From contig CAZVOE010000174.1 in NCBI GenBank assembly GCA_964628935.1, positions 1 to 6,251 of the forward strand: a DNA stretch of 6,251 nucleotides, written 5' to 3'. Numbering within the stretch: the stretch's first letter is position 1; each line of letters opens with the position of its first letter. The notes below the pieces were generated by a model. The model worked only from the letters and a program-made list of their open reading frames with translations. It was not told the DNA's origin and did no database searches. Below are positions 1-6,111 of the stretch, in pieces. This DNA is from CAYLHQ01 sp964628935. GTDB taxonomy: Bacteria; Acidobacteriota; Polarisedimenticolia; Polarisedimenticolales; DASRJG01. The translations under genes and the position numbers were made by a program.

Positions 1-41
1 AGGCGGCGGAGGCGGCCGGAACGGCGGCGGGCGCGTCTTGA
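1..41 (+). CDS. C-terminal tail of an upstream gene, probably the ABC ATP-binding subunit (partial)
   Basis: Reading in the frame that ends at the TGA at 39-41 gives a short Ala/Gly-rich tail (AAEAAGTAAGAS, stop). The TGA overlaps the TTG start codon of the next gene (TTGA, 38-41), the usual arrangement of translationally coupled genes, and this is the main reason to believe the frame. The tail has no diagnostic motif. That it belongs to an ATP-binding protein is inferred from operon order: in ybhF-ybhS-ybhR-type exporters the ATPase gene directly precedes the two permease genes. All three forward frames are open over these few bases, so the call is weak. Confidence 0.4.
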   Translation, partial: AAEAAGTAAGAS

Positions 42-1150
42 CGAAGATCGCCGCCGTCGCCGCCAAGGAGTTCCGCCAGGCGGGCCGTGACCCCCTGACG
101 CTGATCATGCTCCTCGGCGTGCCGGCCATGATGATCCTGCTTTACGGCTACGCGCTCAGCTTCGACGTGCGCCACGTGCGCCTCGCCGTCGAGGACGGCG
201 ACCGTTCGGCGGCCAGTCGGGCACTCGTCGAGGCGCTCGTCGCTTCGACCTACTTCGAGATCGCGGCGGAGCTTTCACCGAACGGCGACATCGGCGGAAT
301 CCTCGAACGACGCGTGGCGAAGGCGGCGCTCGTCATCCCGGAGAACTACGCCGAGAATCTCGGGGCGGGGCGCGCGGCGGCCGTCCAGTTCATCGTGGAC
401 GGCACCGATGCGAACACGGCGAACACGATCTTGGGGTACGTCTCGGGCCTCGTCGCCGAGGAAAACCGACGGATCGCGGCCGCGGACGGCTCGCTGAACA
501 CAGCGCCGATCGATTACCGTCCGCGCGTCTGGTACAACCCCGACCTCCGCTCCACGGAGTTCCTGGTGCCCGGACTCGTGGGGTTCATCCTCATGCTTTC
601 GGCGGTCGTTTCGACCGCGATCTCGGTCGTTCGGGAAAAGGAACGCGGAACGATGGAGCAGCTCCGCCTCACCTCCCTGCGCCCCGGCGAACTCATCGCC
701 GGAAAGGTGATCCCGTACCTCGTGATCTCTCTCGCCGCGGCGATCGCGATCTTCGGGACCGCGCGGGTCCTTTTCGGTGTCGAGGTTCGTGGCTCGTACC
801 TCGACCTGCTCGCCGTGACCCTGGTCTACCTTCTCGGGGCGATCGGGTGGGGGCTCCTGGTCTCGAGCGTTTCCGAGAATCAGGCGATGGCGTTTCAGCT
901 CGGGACGATCACCTCGATGCTCCCCGCGATCTTCCTGTCCGGATTCATCTTTCCGATCCGGTCCATGCCGGAAGTTCTTCAGGCGGTCACCTACTTGGTC
1001 CCGGCGCGCTACTTTCTCGTGATCCTCCGCGGGATCGTCCTCAAGGAGCAACCCCTCGCGGCCTACCCTCGGGACTTCGCACTACTCGCCGCGTTCGCCA
1101 TCGCGGTGCTCGGTCTCGCCTGGCTCCGGCTGATCCGGGAGAGGTCCTGA
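38..1150 (+). CDS. ABC-2 type exporter permease, first of a tandem pair (YbhS-like)
   Basis: Inner-membrane permease subunit of an ABC exporter of the ABC2_membrane_3 / YbhS-YbhR class; partners in this class export drugs or cations using a separate ATP-binding protein. The 370-residue protein has one membrane helix near residues 20-40, a large extracytoplasmic loop (about 41-174), then five further hydrophobic segments (about 175-197, 223-247, 255-278, 283-305, 346-365). Family signatures are WYNPDL (165-170) before helix 2 and REKERGTMEQL (199-209) in the cytoplasmic loop after it, plus SGFIFPI near 301-307. The start is TTG at 38. There is no convincing Shine-Dalgarno, but the codon overlaps the preceding stop, and the N-terminus (KEF at 10-12) aligns residue for residue with that of the next gene. 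The reading frame stays open upstream of TTG, so an earlier start is not formally excluded. The substrate cannot be told from sequence. Confidence 0.93.
   Translation: MTKIAAVAAKEFRQAGRDPLTLIMLLGVPAMMILLYGYALSFDVRHVRLAVEDGDRSAASRALVEALVASTYFEIAAELSPNGDIGGILERRVAKAALVIPENYAENLGAGRAAAVQFIVDGTDANTANTILGYVSGLVAEENRRIAAADGSLNTAPIDYRPRVWYNPDLRSTEFLVPGLVGFILMLSAVVSTAISVVREKERGTMEQLRLTSLRPGELIAGKVIPYLVISLAAAIAIFGTARVLFGVEVRGSYLDLLAVTLVYLLGAIGWGLLVSSVSENQAMAFQLGTITSMLPAIFLSGFIFPIRSMPEVLQAVTYLVPARYFLVILRGIVLKEQPLAAYPRDFALLAAFAIAVLGLAWLRLIRERS
1137..1144 (+). promoter_or_regulatory. Ribosome binding site for the second permease
   Basis: GGGAGAGG lies at the very end of the first permease gene, 8 bases before the GTG at 1153. 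It settles the start of the second permease at this GTG. The same frame is open back to 847, but the upstream part is only an out-of-frame reading of the first permease. Confidence 0.7.
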
Positions 1151-1152
1151 CC

Positions 1153-2265
1153 GTGCGCGTCCTCCTGCGGATCGTGGTGAAGGAGTTCCTCCAGCTCCGG
1201 AGGGACCGCAAGATGATCCCCGCAATGATCGTCGGGCCGCTCCTGCAGCTTCTCGCGCTCGGTTTCGCCGCGAACCTCGACGTCACGGACGTTCCCATGG
1301 CGGTCGTCGACCTCGATCGGTCGTCGGCGAGCCGAGAGATCATCGAGCGCTTCCGCGCGTCCGGACGGTTCCGGCAGGTGGCGCAGGATCCCGACGTCGC
1401 GACCGCCGCCCTTCGGATCGCGCGGGGGCGCGCGGACGTCGTCCTGGTCGTGGGAGCCGATTTCCAGGCGCGAATCGAAACGGGGCGTGCCGGGATGGTG
1501 CAGGTGCTCGCCGACGGAACCGACTCAGGATCGGCGGTGGTGGGCCTTTCCTACGCTTCCCGGATCGTCGGCGACGCGTCCGCCGACCTCGCGCGCACGC
1601 GGGGCGCCGGCCGCTCGGGGTCCGTCGAACTCGAGCCGCGGGTCTGGTACAACCCCGACCTGAAGAGCCGCTGGTTCTACGTCCCCGCAATCCTCGCCAT
1701 GGTGCTCATGCTCGTCACGATGATCCTCCCCTCCATGGCGGTCGTCCGAGAGAAAGAGATCGGGACGCTCGAGCAGTTGATCGTGACTCCCGTGCGACCC
1801 TGGCAGTTGATCGTCGGGAAACTGGCTCCATTCTTCGTGGTCGGTGTGATCGACATGGCGTTGGTCACAGGGCTCGTCGTCGCTCTCTTCCGGGTGCCCC
1901 TCCGCGGGTCGTTCGTCCTCTTGGCGGCGATCTCGTGCCTGTTTCTCCTCAACACGCTCGGCCTCGGCCTCCTCGTGTCGAGCATGGTGCGTACCCAGCA
2001 GCAGGCGATGATGACCGCGGTCTTCCTGCTCATGGTCCCGATGATCTACCTCTCGGGGCTCATATTCCCGATCGAGAACATGCCCCGGGGGATCCAGTGG
2101 TTCACTTGGGCCATCCCACTCCGCCACTACAACGACGTGATCCGAGGCGTCTTCCTCAAGGGTTCCGGCCTGGATGTGCTCTGGCCTGAGGCGGTCGTCC
2201 TCGCCGTCTTCGGCGCCGGAGTGCTCGCGCTCGCGGCGCTTCGATTCCGGAAAACGCTCGATTGA
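1153..2265 (+). CDS. ABC-2 type exporter permease, second of a tandem pair (YbhR-like)
   Basis: Second inner-membrane permease of the same exporter, presumably forming a heterodimer with the first. It begins at GTG 1153, two bases after the previous stop and with a good Shine-Dalgarno. The protein is 370 residues, the same length as its neighbour, and the landmarks fall at the same positions: KEF (10-12), LDRSSASR in the extracytoplasmic loop, ADGT (120-123), WYNPDL (165-170), REKEIGTLEQL (199-209) and SGLIFPI (301-307). Hydrophobic segments lie at about 22-40, 176-197, 224-247, 254-277, 286-305 and 344-363. This colinearity shows that the two genes arose by duplication, which is the normal state of the family. 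The ATPase and any periplasmic adaptor (HlyD-like) would lie upstream of the window. The gene ends 3 bases from the stop of the convergent STAS gene, with no terminator between them. Confidence 0.94.
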   Translation: MRVLLRIVVKEFLQLRRDRKMIPAMIVGPLLQLLALGFAANLDVTDVPMAVVDLDRSSASREIIERFRASGRFRQVAQDPDVATAALRIARGRADVVLVVGADFQARIETGRAGMVQVLADGTDSGSAVVGLSYASRIVGDASADLARTRGAGRSGSVELEPRVWYNPDLKSRWFYVPAILAMVLMLVTMILPSMAVVREKEIGTLEQLIVTPVRPWQLIVGKLAPFFVVGVIDMALVTGLVVALFRVPLRGSFVLLAAISCLFLLNTLGLGLLVSSMVRTQQQAMMTAVFLLMVPMIYLSGLIFPIENMPRGIQWFTWAIPLRHYNDVIRGVFLKGSGLDVLWPEAVVLAVFGAGVLALAALRFRKTLD

Positions 2266-2268
2266 GGA

Positions 2269-2619
2269 TCAGGAGGCCCGTTCCCCGAACGACGCGATCG
2301 CCTCCCCCTCGTCCTCGAATACGTCGAAAAGGTCGAACACCTCGGTGATCTTCAGGACCCTCCGAACCCGCGCCGTGAGATGGACGAGCTTGATCTCGCC
2401 CCCCCTTCCGGCGAGCGACCGTTGTGCCTCCAAGAGCGCCCCGATGCCGCTCGAGTCGAGGATCCCGACGCGGCGCAGGTCGACCAAGACGGAAGAATGC
2501 CCCGCCTCGAGAATCCGGTGGATCGTCCCCCGGAACGGCGCCTCACCGTCGCCGAGAACCATGCGCCCCGCCGGCTCGACGATCGCCACCCCCCCGCGAT
2601 AACGGATCGAGGGGTTCAT
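2269..2619 (-). CDS. STAS-domain protein, anti-sigma factor antagonist type
   Basis: A 116-residue protein consisting of one STAS domain, the size of SpoIIAA/RsbV-type anti-anti-sigma factors. Visible family features are an N-terminal beta strand (GVAIVEPAGRMVL, about 10-22), the strand VLVDLRRVGILD (44-55) and the phosphorylation-loop motif DSSGIGALL (55-63), followed by an amphipathic helix and the strand EIKLVHL. One of Ser56/Ser57 would be the serine phosphorylated by a partner anti-sigma kinase. In the dephosphorylated form such proteins bind the kinase and free a sigma factor or another output. The ATG at 2619-2617 follows GGAGG with a 6-base spacer. No kinase or sigma factor gene is in the window, so the partner is unknown. 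The protein could equally serve a non-sigma partner-switching pathway. Confidence 0.9.
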   Translation of the reverse strand: MNPSIRYRGGVAIVEPAGRMVLGDGEAPFRGTIHRILEAGHSSVLVDLRRVGILDSSGIGALLEAQRSLAGRGGEIKLVHLTARVRRVLKITEVFDLFDVFEDEGEAIASFGERAS

Positions 2620-2625
2620 CCATCG

Positions 2626-2630
2626 CCTCC
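2626..2630 (-). promoter_or_regulatory. Ribosome binding site of the STAS gene
   Basis: GGAGG on the - strand, six bases before the ATG at 2619-2617. It fixes the start of the STAS gene. Confidence 0.75.
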
Positions 2631-2647
2631 ACGGTTCGATTGTCCCG

Positions 2648-2677
2648 ACGATAGGCCCGGCGTGGCGCGGCCGTCAA
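2648..2677 (-). promoter_or_regulatory. Sigma70-like promoter of the STAS gene
   Basis: On the - strand TTGACG (2677-2672, 5 of 6 to the -35 consensus) is followed after 18 bases by TATCGT (2653-2648, 4 of 6 to the -10 consensus). Transcription would start near 2641, giving a leader of about 21 bases that carries the GGAGG site. The match is by eye; spacing and location are right, but no experiment supports it. Confidence 0.5.
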
Positions 2678-2685
2678 GCGTCTCC

Positions 2686-2691
2686 TAGGAT
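2686..2691 (+). promoter_or_regulatory. Candidate -10 element for the fumarase gene
   Basis: TAGGAT fits the -10 consensus at 4 of 6 positions and lies inside the 8-base palindrome TCCTAGGA (2683-2690). It would place the start of transcription near 2698, just before the GGAGG ribosome binding site. The position expected for a -35 element holds no recognisable match, so this is weak alone. It gains some weight from the similar TAAGATGGC stretch before the SDR gene at 4590. Confidence 0.3.
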
Positions 2692-2700
2692 GGCGCGAAG

Positions 2701-2705
2701 GGAGG
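2701..2705 (+). promoter_or_regulatory. Ribosome binding site of the fumarase gene
   Basis: GGAGG, within AGGGAGGAAG, lies seven bases before the ATG at 2713 and supports that start. Confidence 0.75.
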
Positions 2706-2712
2706 AAGCTCG

Positions 2713-4347
2713 ATGGCCGGATTCACCTACCACGATCTCTTTCCCCTCTCGCCCGACGACACCCGGTACCGCCAGCTGACACGCGATCACGTTTCGGTCG
2801 TACGCTTCGAAGGCGAGGACATCCTCCGTATCGAGCCCGAGGCGCTTCGCCTCCTCGCGCGGGAGGCGATGCGCGAGATCTCCTTTCTCCTGCGACCGAA
2901 GCACCTCGAGAAAGTCGCCGCGATCCTCGACGACCCCGACGCGACCGAGAACGACCGGAACGTCGCCCTCGCGATGCTTCGGAACGCCGAGATCTCCTCC
3001 GACTTCGTCCTCCCGTTTTGCCAGGACACGGGGACGGCGACCGTCTTCGCGAAGAAGGGCCAGCGCGTCTGGACCGGCGTGAACGACGAAGAATGGCTCT
3101 CCCGGGGGATCTGGGAGACATGGCAACGCGAGAACCTCCGATACTCCCAGACCGTTCCCCTCAAGATGTACGAAGAGAAGAACTCCGGCGACAATCTTCC
3201 GGCGCAGATCGACATCTACGCCTCGCCAGGCTCGACGTACGACTTCCTGTTCGTCGCGAAGGGAGGCGGCTCGGCGAACAAGTCGTTCCTCTTCCAGGAG
3301 ACCAAGGCGGTCCTCAATCCGGAGAGCCTTCGCCGGTTCCTCACCGAGAAAATGAAGGCCCTCGGAACCGCGGCCTGCCCGCCGTACCACATGGCGTTCG
3401 TGGTCGGCGGCACCTCGGCCGAGGCCTGCCTCAAGACGGTCAAGCTCGCGAGCACCGGCTACCTCGACGGCCTCCCGACCACGGGGGCCGCCTGGGGGCA
3501 AGCCTTCCGCGATCTCGAGATGGAGCAGACGCTCCTCGACGCCGCCCGGAAGTGCGGCTTCGGAGCGCAGTTCGGCGGGAAGTACTTCGCACTCGACGTC
3601 CGGGTGGTGCGGCTGCCTCGGCACGGAGCGTCGTGCCCGATCGGGATGGGGGTCTCCTGCTCCGCCGACCGCAACGCGAAGGCGCGGATCGACCGGGACG
3701 GAATCTGGCTCGAGGTTCTCGAGCGCGATCCGGGCCGTCTCATCCCGGCCCGATTTCGGGGGGTGTCCGATCCGGGCGCGGTCCGCATCGATTTGAACCG
3801 GCCGATGCCGGAGATCCTCGCCGAGCTCGGCCGCCATCCGGTCACGACCCGGCTCTCGCTCACGGGGACCCTGGTCGTTGCGCGCGACATCGCGCACGCG
3901 AGAATCAAGGAACGGATCGACCGCGGGGAGGGGATTCCGGAGTACCTGAAGAACCACCCTGTCTACTACGCCGGACCCGCGAAGACCCCCGAGGGAATGG
4001 CGTCGGGGTCGTTCGGACCGACCACGGCGGGCCGGATGGACGCCTACGTTGACCTGTTCCAGTCCCACGGCGGATCGCTCGTGATGATCGCGAAAGGGAA
4101 CCGGAGCGTTGAGGTCACCGAAGCCTGCAAGAAGCACGGAGGCTTCTACCTCGGCTCGATGGGCGGTCCGGCCGCCCTCCTCGCCAAGGAGCACATCCGG
4201 AAAGTTGAAGTGCTCGAGTACCCCGAACTCGGCATGGAGGCCGTCTGGCGGATCGAAGTGGAAGACTTCCCGGCATTCATCTTGATCGACGACAAGGGAA
4301 ACGACTTTTACCGGCAGATCACGTCGGGGATGGCACCCAAAACGTAA
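2713..4347 (+). CDS. fumA: Class I fumarate hydratase (iron-sulfur, single chain)
   Basis: Interconverts fumarate and (S)-malate in the TCA cycle; a cytoplasmic homodimer with an oxygen-labile [4Fe-4S] cluster that binds the substrate. The 544 residues match the single-chain class I enzymes (E. coli FumA is about 548). An N-terminal catalytic domain (to about residue 345) is joined to a C-terminal domain (about 360-544) equivalent to the beta subunit of two-chain fumarases and tartrate dehydratase. Cluster ligands are Cys103 (PFCQDTGT), Cys222 (ACPPYH) and Cys316 (GVSCSADRN), each two residues before its counterpart in E. coli FumA as I recall it. Residues matching the Leishmania enzyme active site at a constant offset of 30 are Asp105, Arg143, Gly186, His304, Arg391, Thr437 (catalytic base in SGSFGPTTAGRMD), Arg441 and Lys461. 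Nothing is truncated. It is transcribed divergently from the STAS gene and looks monocistronic or joined with the small gene downstream. The symbol marks the family; FumA and FumB types cannot be separated here. Confidence 0.97.
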   Translation: MAGFTYHDLFPLSPDDTRYRQLTRDHVSVVRFEGEDILRIEPEALRLLAREAMREISFLLRPKHLEKVAAILDDPDATENDRNVALAMLRNAEISSDFVLPFCQDTGTATVFAKKGQRVWTGVNDEEWLSRGIWETWQRENLRYSQTVPLKMYEEKNSGDNLPAQIDIYASPGSTYDFLFVAKGGGSANKSFLFQETKAVLNPESLRRFLTEKMKALGTAACPPYHMAFVVGGTSAEACLKTVKLASTGYLDGLPTTGAAWGQAFRDLEMEQTLLDAARKCGFGAQFGGKYFALDVRVVRLPRHGASCPIGMGVSCSADRNAKARIDRDGIWLEVLERDPGRLIPARFRGVSDPGAVRIDLNRPMPEILAELGRHPVTTRLSLTGTLVVARDIAHARIKERIDRGEGIPEYLKNHPVYYAGPAKTPEGMASGSFGPTTAGRMDAYVDLFQSHGGSLVMIAKGNRSVEVTEACKKHGGFYLGSMGGPAALLAKEHIRKVEVLEYPELGMEAVWRIEVEDFPAFILIDDKGNDFYRQITSGMAPKT

Positions 4348-4394
4348 CAAGAACGCCCTTGCTTCGTCACAGTCTCGACACCAAACTGAAACGC

Positions 4395-4559
4395 ATGAAA
4401 CAAGCGGTTCAGAGCGTCGTGCCGGAGATTTCGGGCTTCGCCGGACTCCTTCTGGGGCTCGCCCTGCTCGTCATGAGCTTCCTCGGCGCCGAGTGGCAGT
4501 TGCTCGGAATTCCGGGCCTTGCCTTCGTCTTCGGGAGCCTCCTCTACGGGTTGAAGTAA
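4395..4559 (+). CDS. Small two-helix membrane protein, function unknown
   Basis: A 54-residue hydrophobic protein that I do not recognise. It has a short polar, positively charged start (MKQ), a first membrane helix at about 13-31 (rich in Gly/Leu), a tight turn around Ala32-Glu33-Trp34 and a second helix at about 35-53, ending in Lys: a membrane hairpin with both ends probably cytoplasmic. Codon third positions are strongly G/C from about residue 4 on, which supports real coding. I chose ATG 4395. The frame is open back to a TTG at 4359 (66 residues), but that stretch is richer in A/T and less codon-biased, like the intergenic DNA around it. Neither start has a Shine-Dalgarno site. It lies 47 bases after the fumarase gene and 43 before the SDR gene, same strand, so it could belong to either unit. 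Confidence 0.6.
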   Translation: MKQAVQSVVPEISGFAGLLLGLALLVMSFLGAEWQLLGIPGLAFVFGSLLYGLK

Positions 4560-4572
4560 CCGCGCCGCCGAG

Positions 4573-4589
4573 GCGTCCGAGCGGGACGC
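4573..4589 (+). repeat. Inverted repeat between the small membrane gene and the SDR gene
   Basis: GCGTCC (4573-4578) and GGACGC (4584-4589) form a perfect 6-base-pair stem with a 5-base loop; a G-U pair can extend it by one. It begins 13 bases after the stop of the small gene and ends exactly where the -10-like TAAGAT begins. No T-run follows, so it is not a typical intrinsic terminator. It could be a transcript-end hairpin or an operator occupying the promoter spacer. In DNA of this GC content a 6-base stem also arises by chance. Confidence 0.35.
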
Positions 4590-4595
4590 TAAGAT
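4590..4595 (+). promoter_or_regulatory. Candidate -10 element giving a leaderless SDR transcript
   Basis: TAAGAT is followed by seven bases and then ATG at 4603. A transcript starting the usual distance after this -10 would begin at or next to that ATG, the pattern of leaderless genes in several GC-rich phyla. No Shine-Dalgarno is visible before either possible start, which fits. The alternative ATG at 4594 lies inside the hexamer itself and would not be transcribed from this promoter. There is no recognisable -35. Confidence 0.4.
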
Positions 4596-4602
4596 GGCCG
4601 GC

Positions 4603-6108
4603 ATGTCGCTCCGACGTCCGGTCGTCGTCACCGGGGCCGCGGGCTTCCTCGGTACCCGGTTTCTCAGGCGCATCCGTTCGACCCGCCCCGTCATCGCCAT
4701 CGACCGGCGTTTGCCCGACGATCCCTCCGATCTCGTTCACGACTCCGTTCGCTGGATTCAGATCGACCTCGGCGATGCCGACGCCGTGCGGGACATCTTC
4801 CGGGAGATCGCCGCGTCGGGCGGGGCCGAGCACGTCGTGCACCTCGCGGCCTACTACGACTTCACCGGGGACGACCATCCCGAGTACCGCCGCACGAACG
4901 TGGACGCCCTGCGCTGGGTTCTCGAAGCGAGCCGGCCGCTCGGTCTCGCGCGGTTCTTCTTCGCGAGCTCGACCGCCGCTTGCCCGTTCCCCCCTCCGGG
5001 TGACGCGATTCGCGAAGACACGCCGCCCGAGGGCGACAACGTCTACGCGGTGAGCAAGCGAATCGGAGAGAGAATGCTCGCCGAGTACGCGTCGGATTTC
5101 CCCTCGTGCATCATCCGGTACGCGGCGATGTTCTCGGACTGGTGCGAGTACCCGCCGCTCTACTTCTTTCTGGAGACGTGGCTCTCCGACCGATGGAACG
5201 CGAGGATTCTGGGAGGGCGGGGGAAGTCGGCGATTCCGTTCCTCCACGTTCGCGACGCTGCGGTGTTCATGGAGCGGCTGCTCGACCGCTCCCCCATCCT
5301 CGAACCGGGGGAGGTGGTGCAATGCAGCCCCGACGGTTGTACCTCCCACAGCGAACTCTACCGGGTGGCTACCGCGTACCACTTCGGTCGCCCGCGGAAG
5401 GCCATCCATGTGCCGAAACCGCTCGCGGGGCTGGGCATCCGAGCGCGCGAAGCCGCGGGTCGCCTCCTCGGCAGCCCTCCGTTCGAGCGCGCGTGGATGG
5501 CGAAGTACATCGACCTCGAAATGACGATCGACGCGCGGAGGACCCGCGAGCGACTCGAGTGGGCGCCGCAGCCGCGGCTCGGAATCCTCCGCCGGATTCC
5601 ATTCATGATCGAGAACATGAAGACCGATCCGGTGAGCTGGTACCGGCGCAACCACGAGGTCCTCGATCACCTGCGGAACGTGCCGCAATTCGAGGTCTCG
5701 CGGCTCGTCGAGCGGCACAGAGAGAGGATCGAGGTGGACTACGCCGCGATCTTCGAAGGAGAGAGCGGGCGCGCGCGGTTTCCCGACTACGCGCGTCTCG
5801 ACGCGGGCGACCGTGACATGCGCTCCGGCATGGTCGTGCGTGCCCTGATCCGCTCCCTGAGGACGGGACGGAAGGGGGTCTTCATGGAGTACTGCCGGGA
5901 CGCCGCGGATCTGCGACGGCGGCAGGGCGTTCCGGCGGAGCAGATGCTCGACGCGCTCCGGTCCTTCGGCCGCATCTGTCTGGAGCACGTCCGCCGCGAC
6001 CCCGAGGCGGCGGGTCTCGCCCGCGCGATCCACGACCACCTCGAGATGACGATCGAGTTTTCGGTCGACCAGGTGCTCGACGTCTACGAGACGATGGCGG
6101 AGAGGTGA
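4603..6108 (+). CDS. Extended SDR (NAD-dependent epimerase/dehydratase-like) with C-terminal RsbRD_N-like domain
   Basis: A 501-residue cytoplasmic protein with two parts. Residues 1 to about 345 are an extended short-chain dehydrogenase fold: the dinucleotide loop TGAAGFLG (10-17) after the first strand, acidic Asp34 (IAIDRR) at the end of strand 2 that favours NAD over NADP, VVHLAAYYD (78-86), Ser122-Ser123-Thr124 and the catalytic pair Tyr148/Lys152 (YAVSK). Relatives are sugar epimerases, dehydratases and 3-beta-hydroxysteroid dehydrogenase-like enzymes; the substrate is unknown. Residues about 365-497 are all helical and begin LVERHRERIEVDYAAIF, continue with VVRALIRSLRTG and RRRQGVPAEQMLDALRSFGRI, and end in a long helix. 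This pattern resembles the RsbRD N-terminal sensor domain. The length, about 150 residues over a usual SDR, supports a real added domain. Start ATG 4603 is chosen from the -10 spacing; ATG 4594 would add MAG. The next gene starts three bases after the stop. Confidence 0.88.
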   Translation: MSLRRPVVVTGAAGFLGTRFLRRIRSTRPVIAIDRRLPDDPSDLVHDSVRWIQIDLGDADAVRDIFREIAASGGAEHVVHLAAYYDFTGDDHPEYRRTNVDALRWVLEASRPLGLARFFFASSTAACPFPPPGDAIREDTPPEGDNVYAVSKRIGERMLAEYASDFPSCIIRYAAMFSDWCEYPPLYFFLETWLSDRWNARILGGRGKSAIPFLHVRDAAVFMERLLDRSPILEPGEVVQCSPDGCTSHSELYRVATAYHFGRPRKAIHVPKPLAGLGIRAREAAGRLLGSPPFERAWMAKYIDLEMTIDARRTRERLEWAPQPRLGILRRIPFMIENMKTDPVSWYRRNHEVLDHLRNVPQFEVSRLVERHRERIEVDYAAIFEGESGRARFPDYARLDAGDRDMRSGMVVRALIRSLRTGRKGVFMEYCRDAADLRRRQGVPAEQMLDALRSFGRICLEHVRRDPEAAGLARAIHDHLEMTIEFSVDQVLDVYETMAER

Positions 6109-6111
6109 CGT

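Noticed and set aside
275..1051. Long - strand open frame within the first permease, and a similar one at 1525-2127 in the second
   Set aside because: Both are charged, low-complexity antisense readings of genes with strong family motifs; no ribosome binding site or domain supports them.
847..1152. N-terminal extension of the second permease frame back to 847
   Set aside because: This part reads out of frame through the first permease gene. The GTG at 1153 with GGGAGAGG in front, and the alignment with the first permease N-terminus, give the real start.
2279..2291. Small hairpin CGTTC-CCC-GAACG near the convergent gene ends, considered as a bidirectional terminator
   Set aside because: The stem is only 5 base pairs, lies within the STAS coding sequence, and is followed by no T-run on either strand.
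2380..2688. Overlapping + strand open frames across the STAS gene region (2174-2602, 2380-2688, 2424-2654)
   Set aside because: They are antisense to the STAS gene, which has a clear domain, ribosome binding site and promoter; their products are Pro/Arg-rich with no family resemblance.
2674..4350. A 558-codon open frame on the - strand across the fumarase gene
   Set aside because: It mirrors the fumarase gene, whose cluster cysteines and active-site residues are all intact. The antisense protein is a low-complexity mix of Arg, Glu, Asp, Gly and Val typical of the antisense frame of GC-rich genes.
4594..4602. ATG at 4594 as the SDR start
   Set aside because: It lies inside the -10-like hexamer, has no Shine-Dalgarno and adds only three residues. 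It is not excluded if the promoter is elsewhere.
4471..6039. A 522-codon open frame on the - strand across the SDR gene
   Set aside because: It is antisense to a gene with clear SDR motifs, has no recognisable domain, and overlaps the small membrane-protein gene as well.
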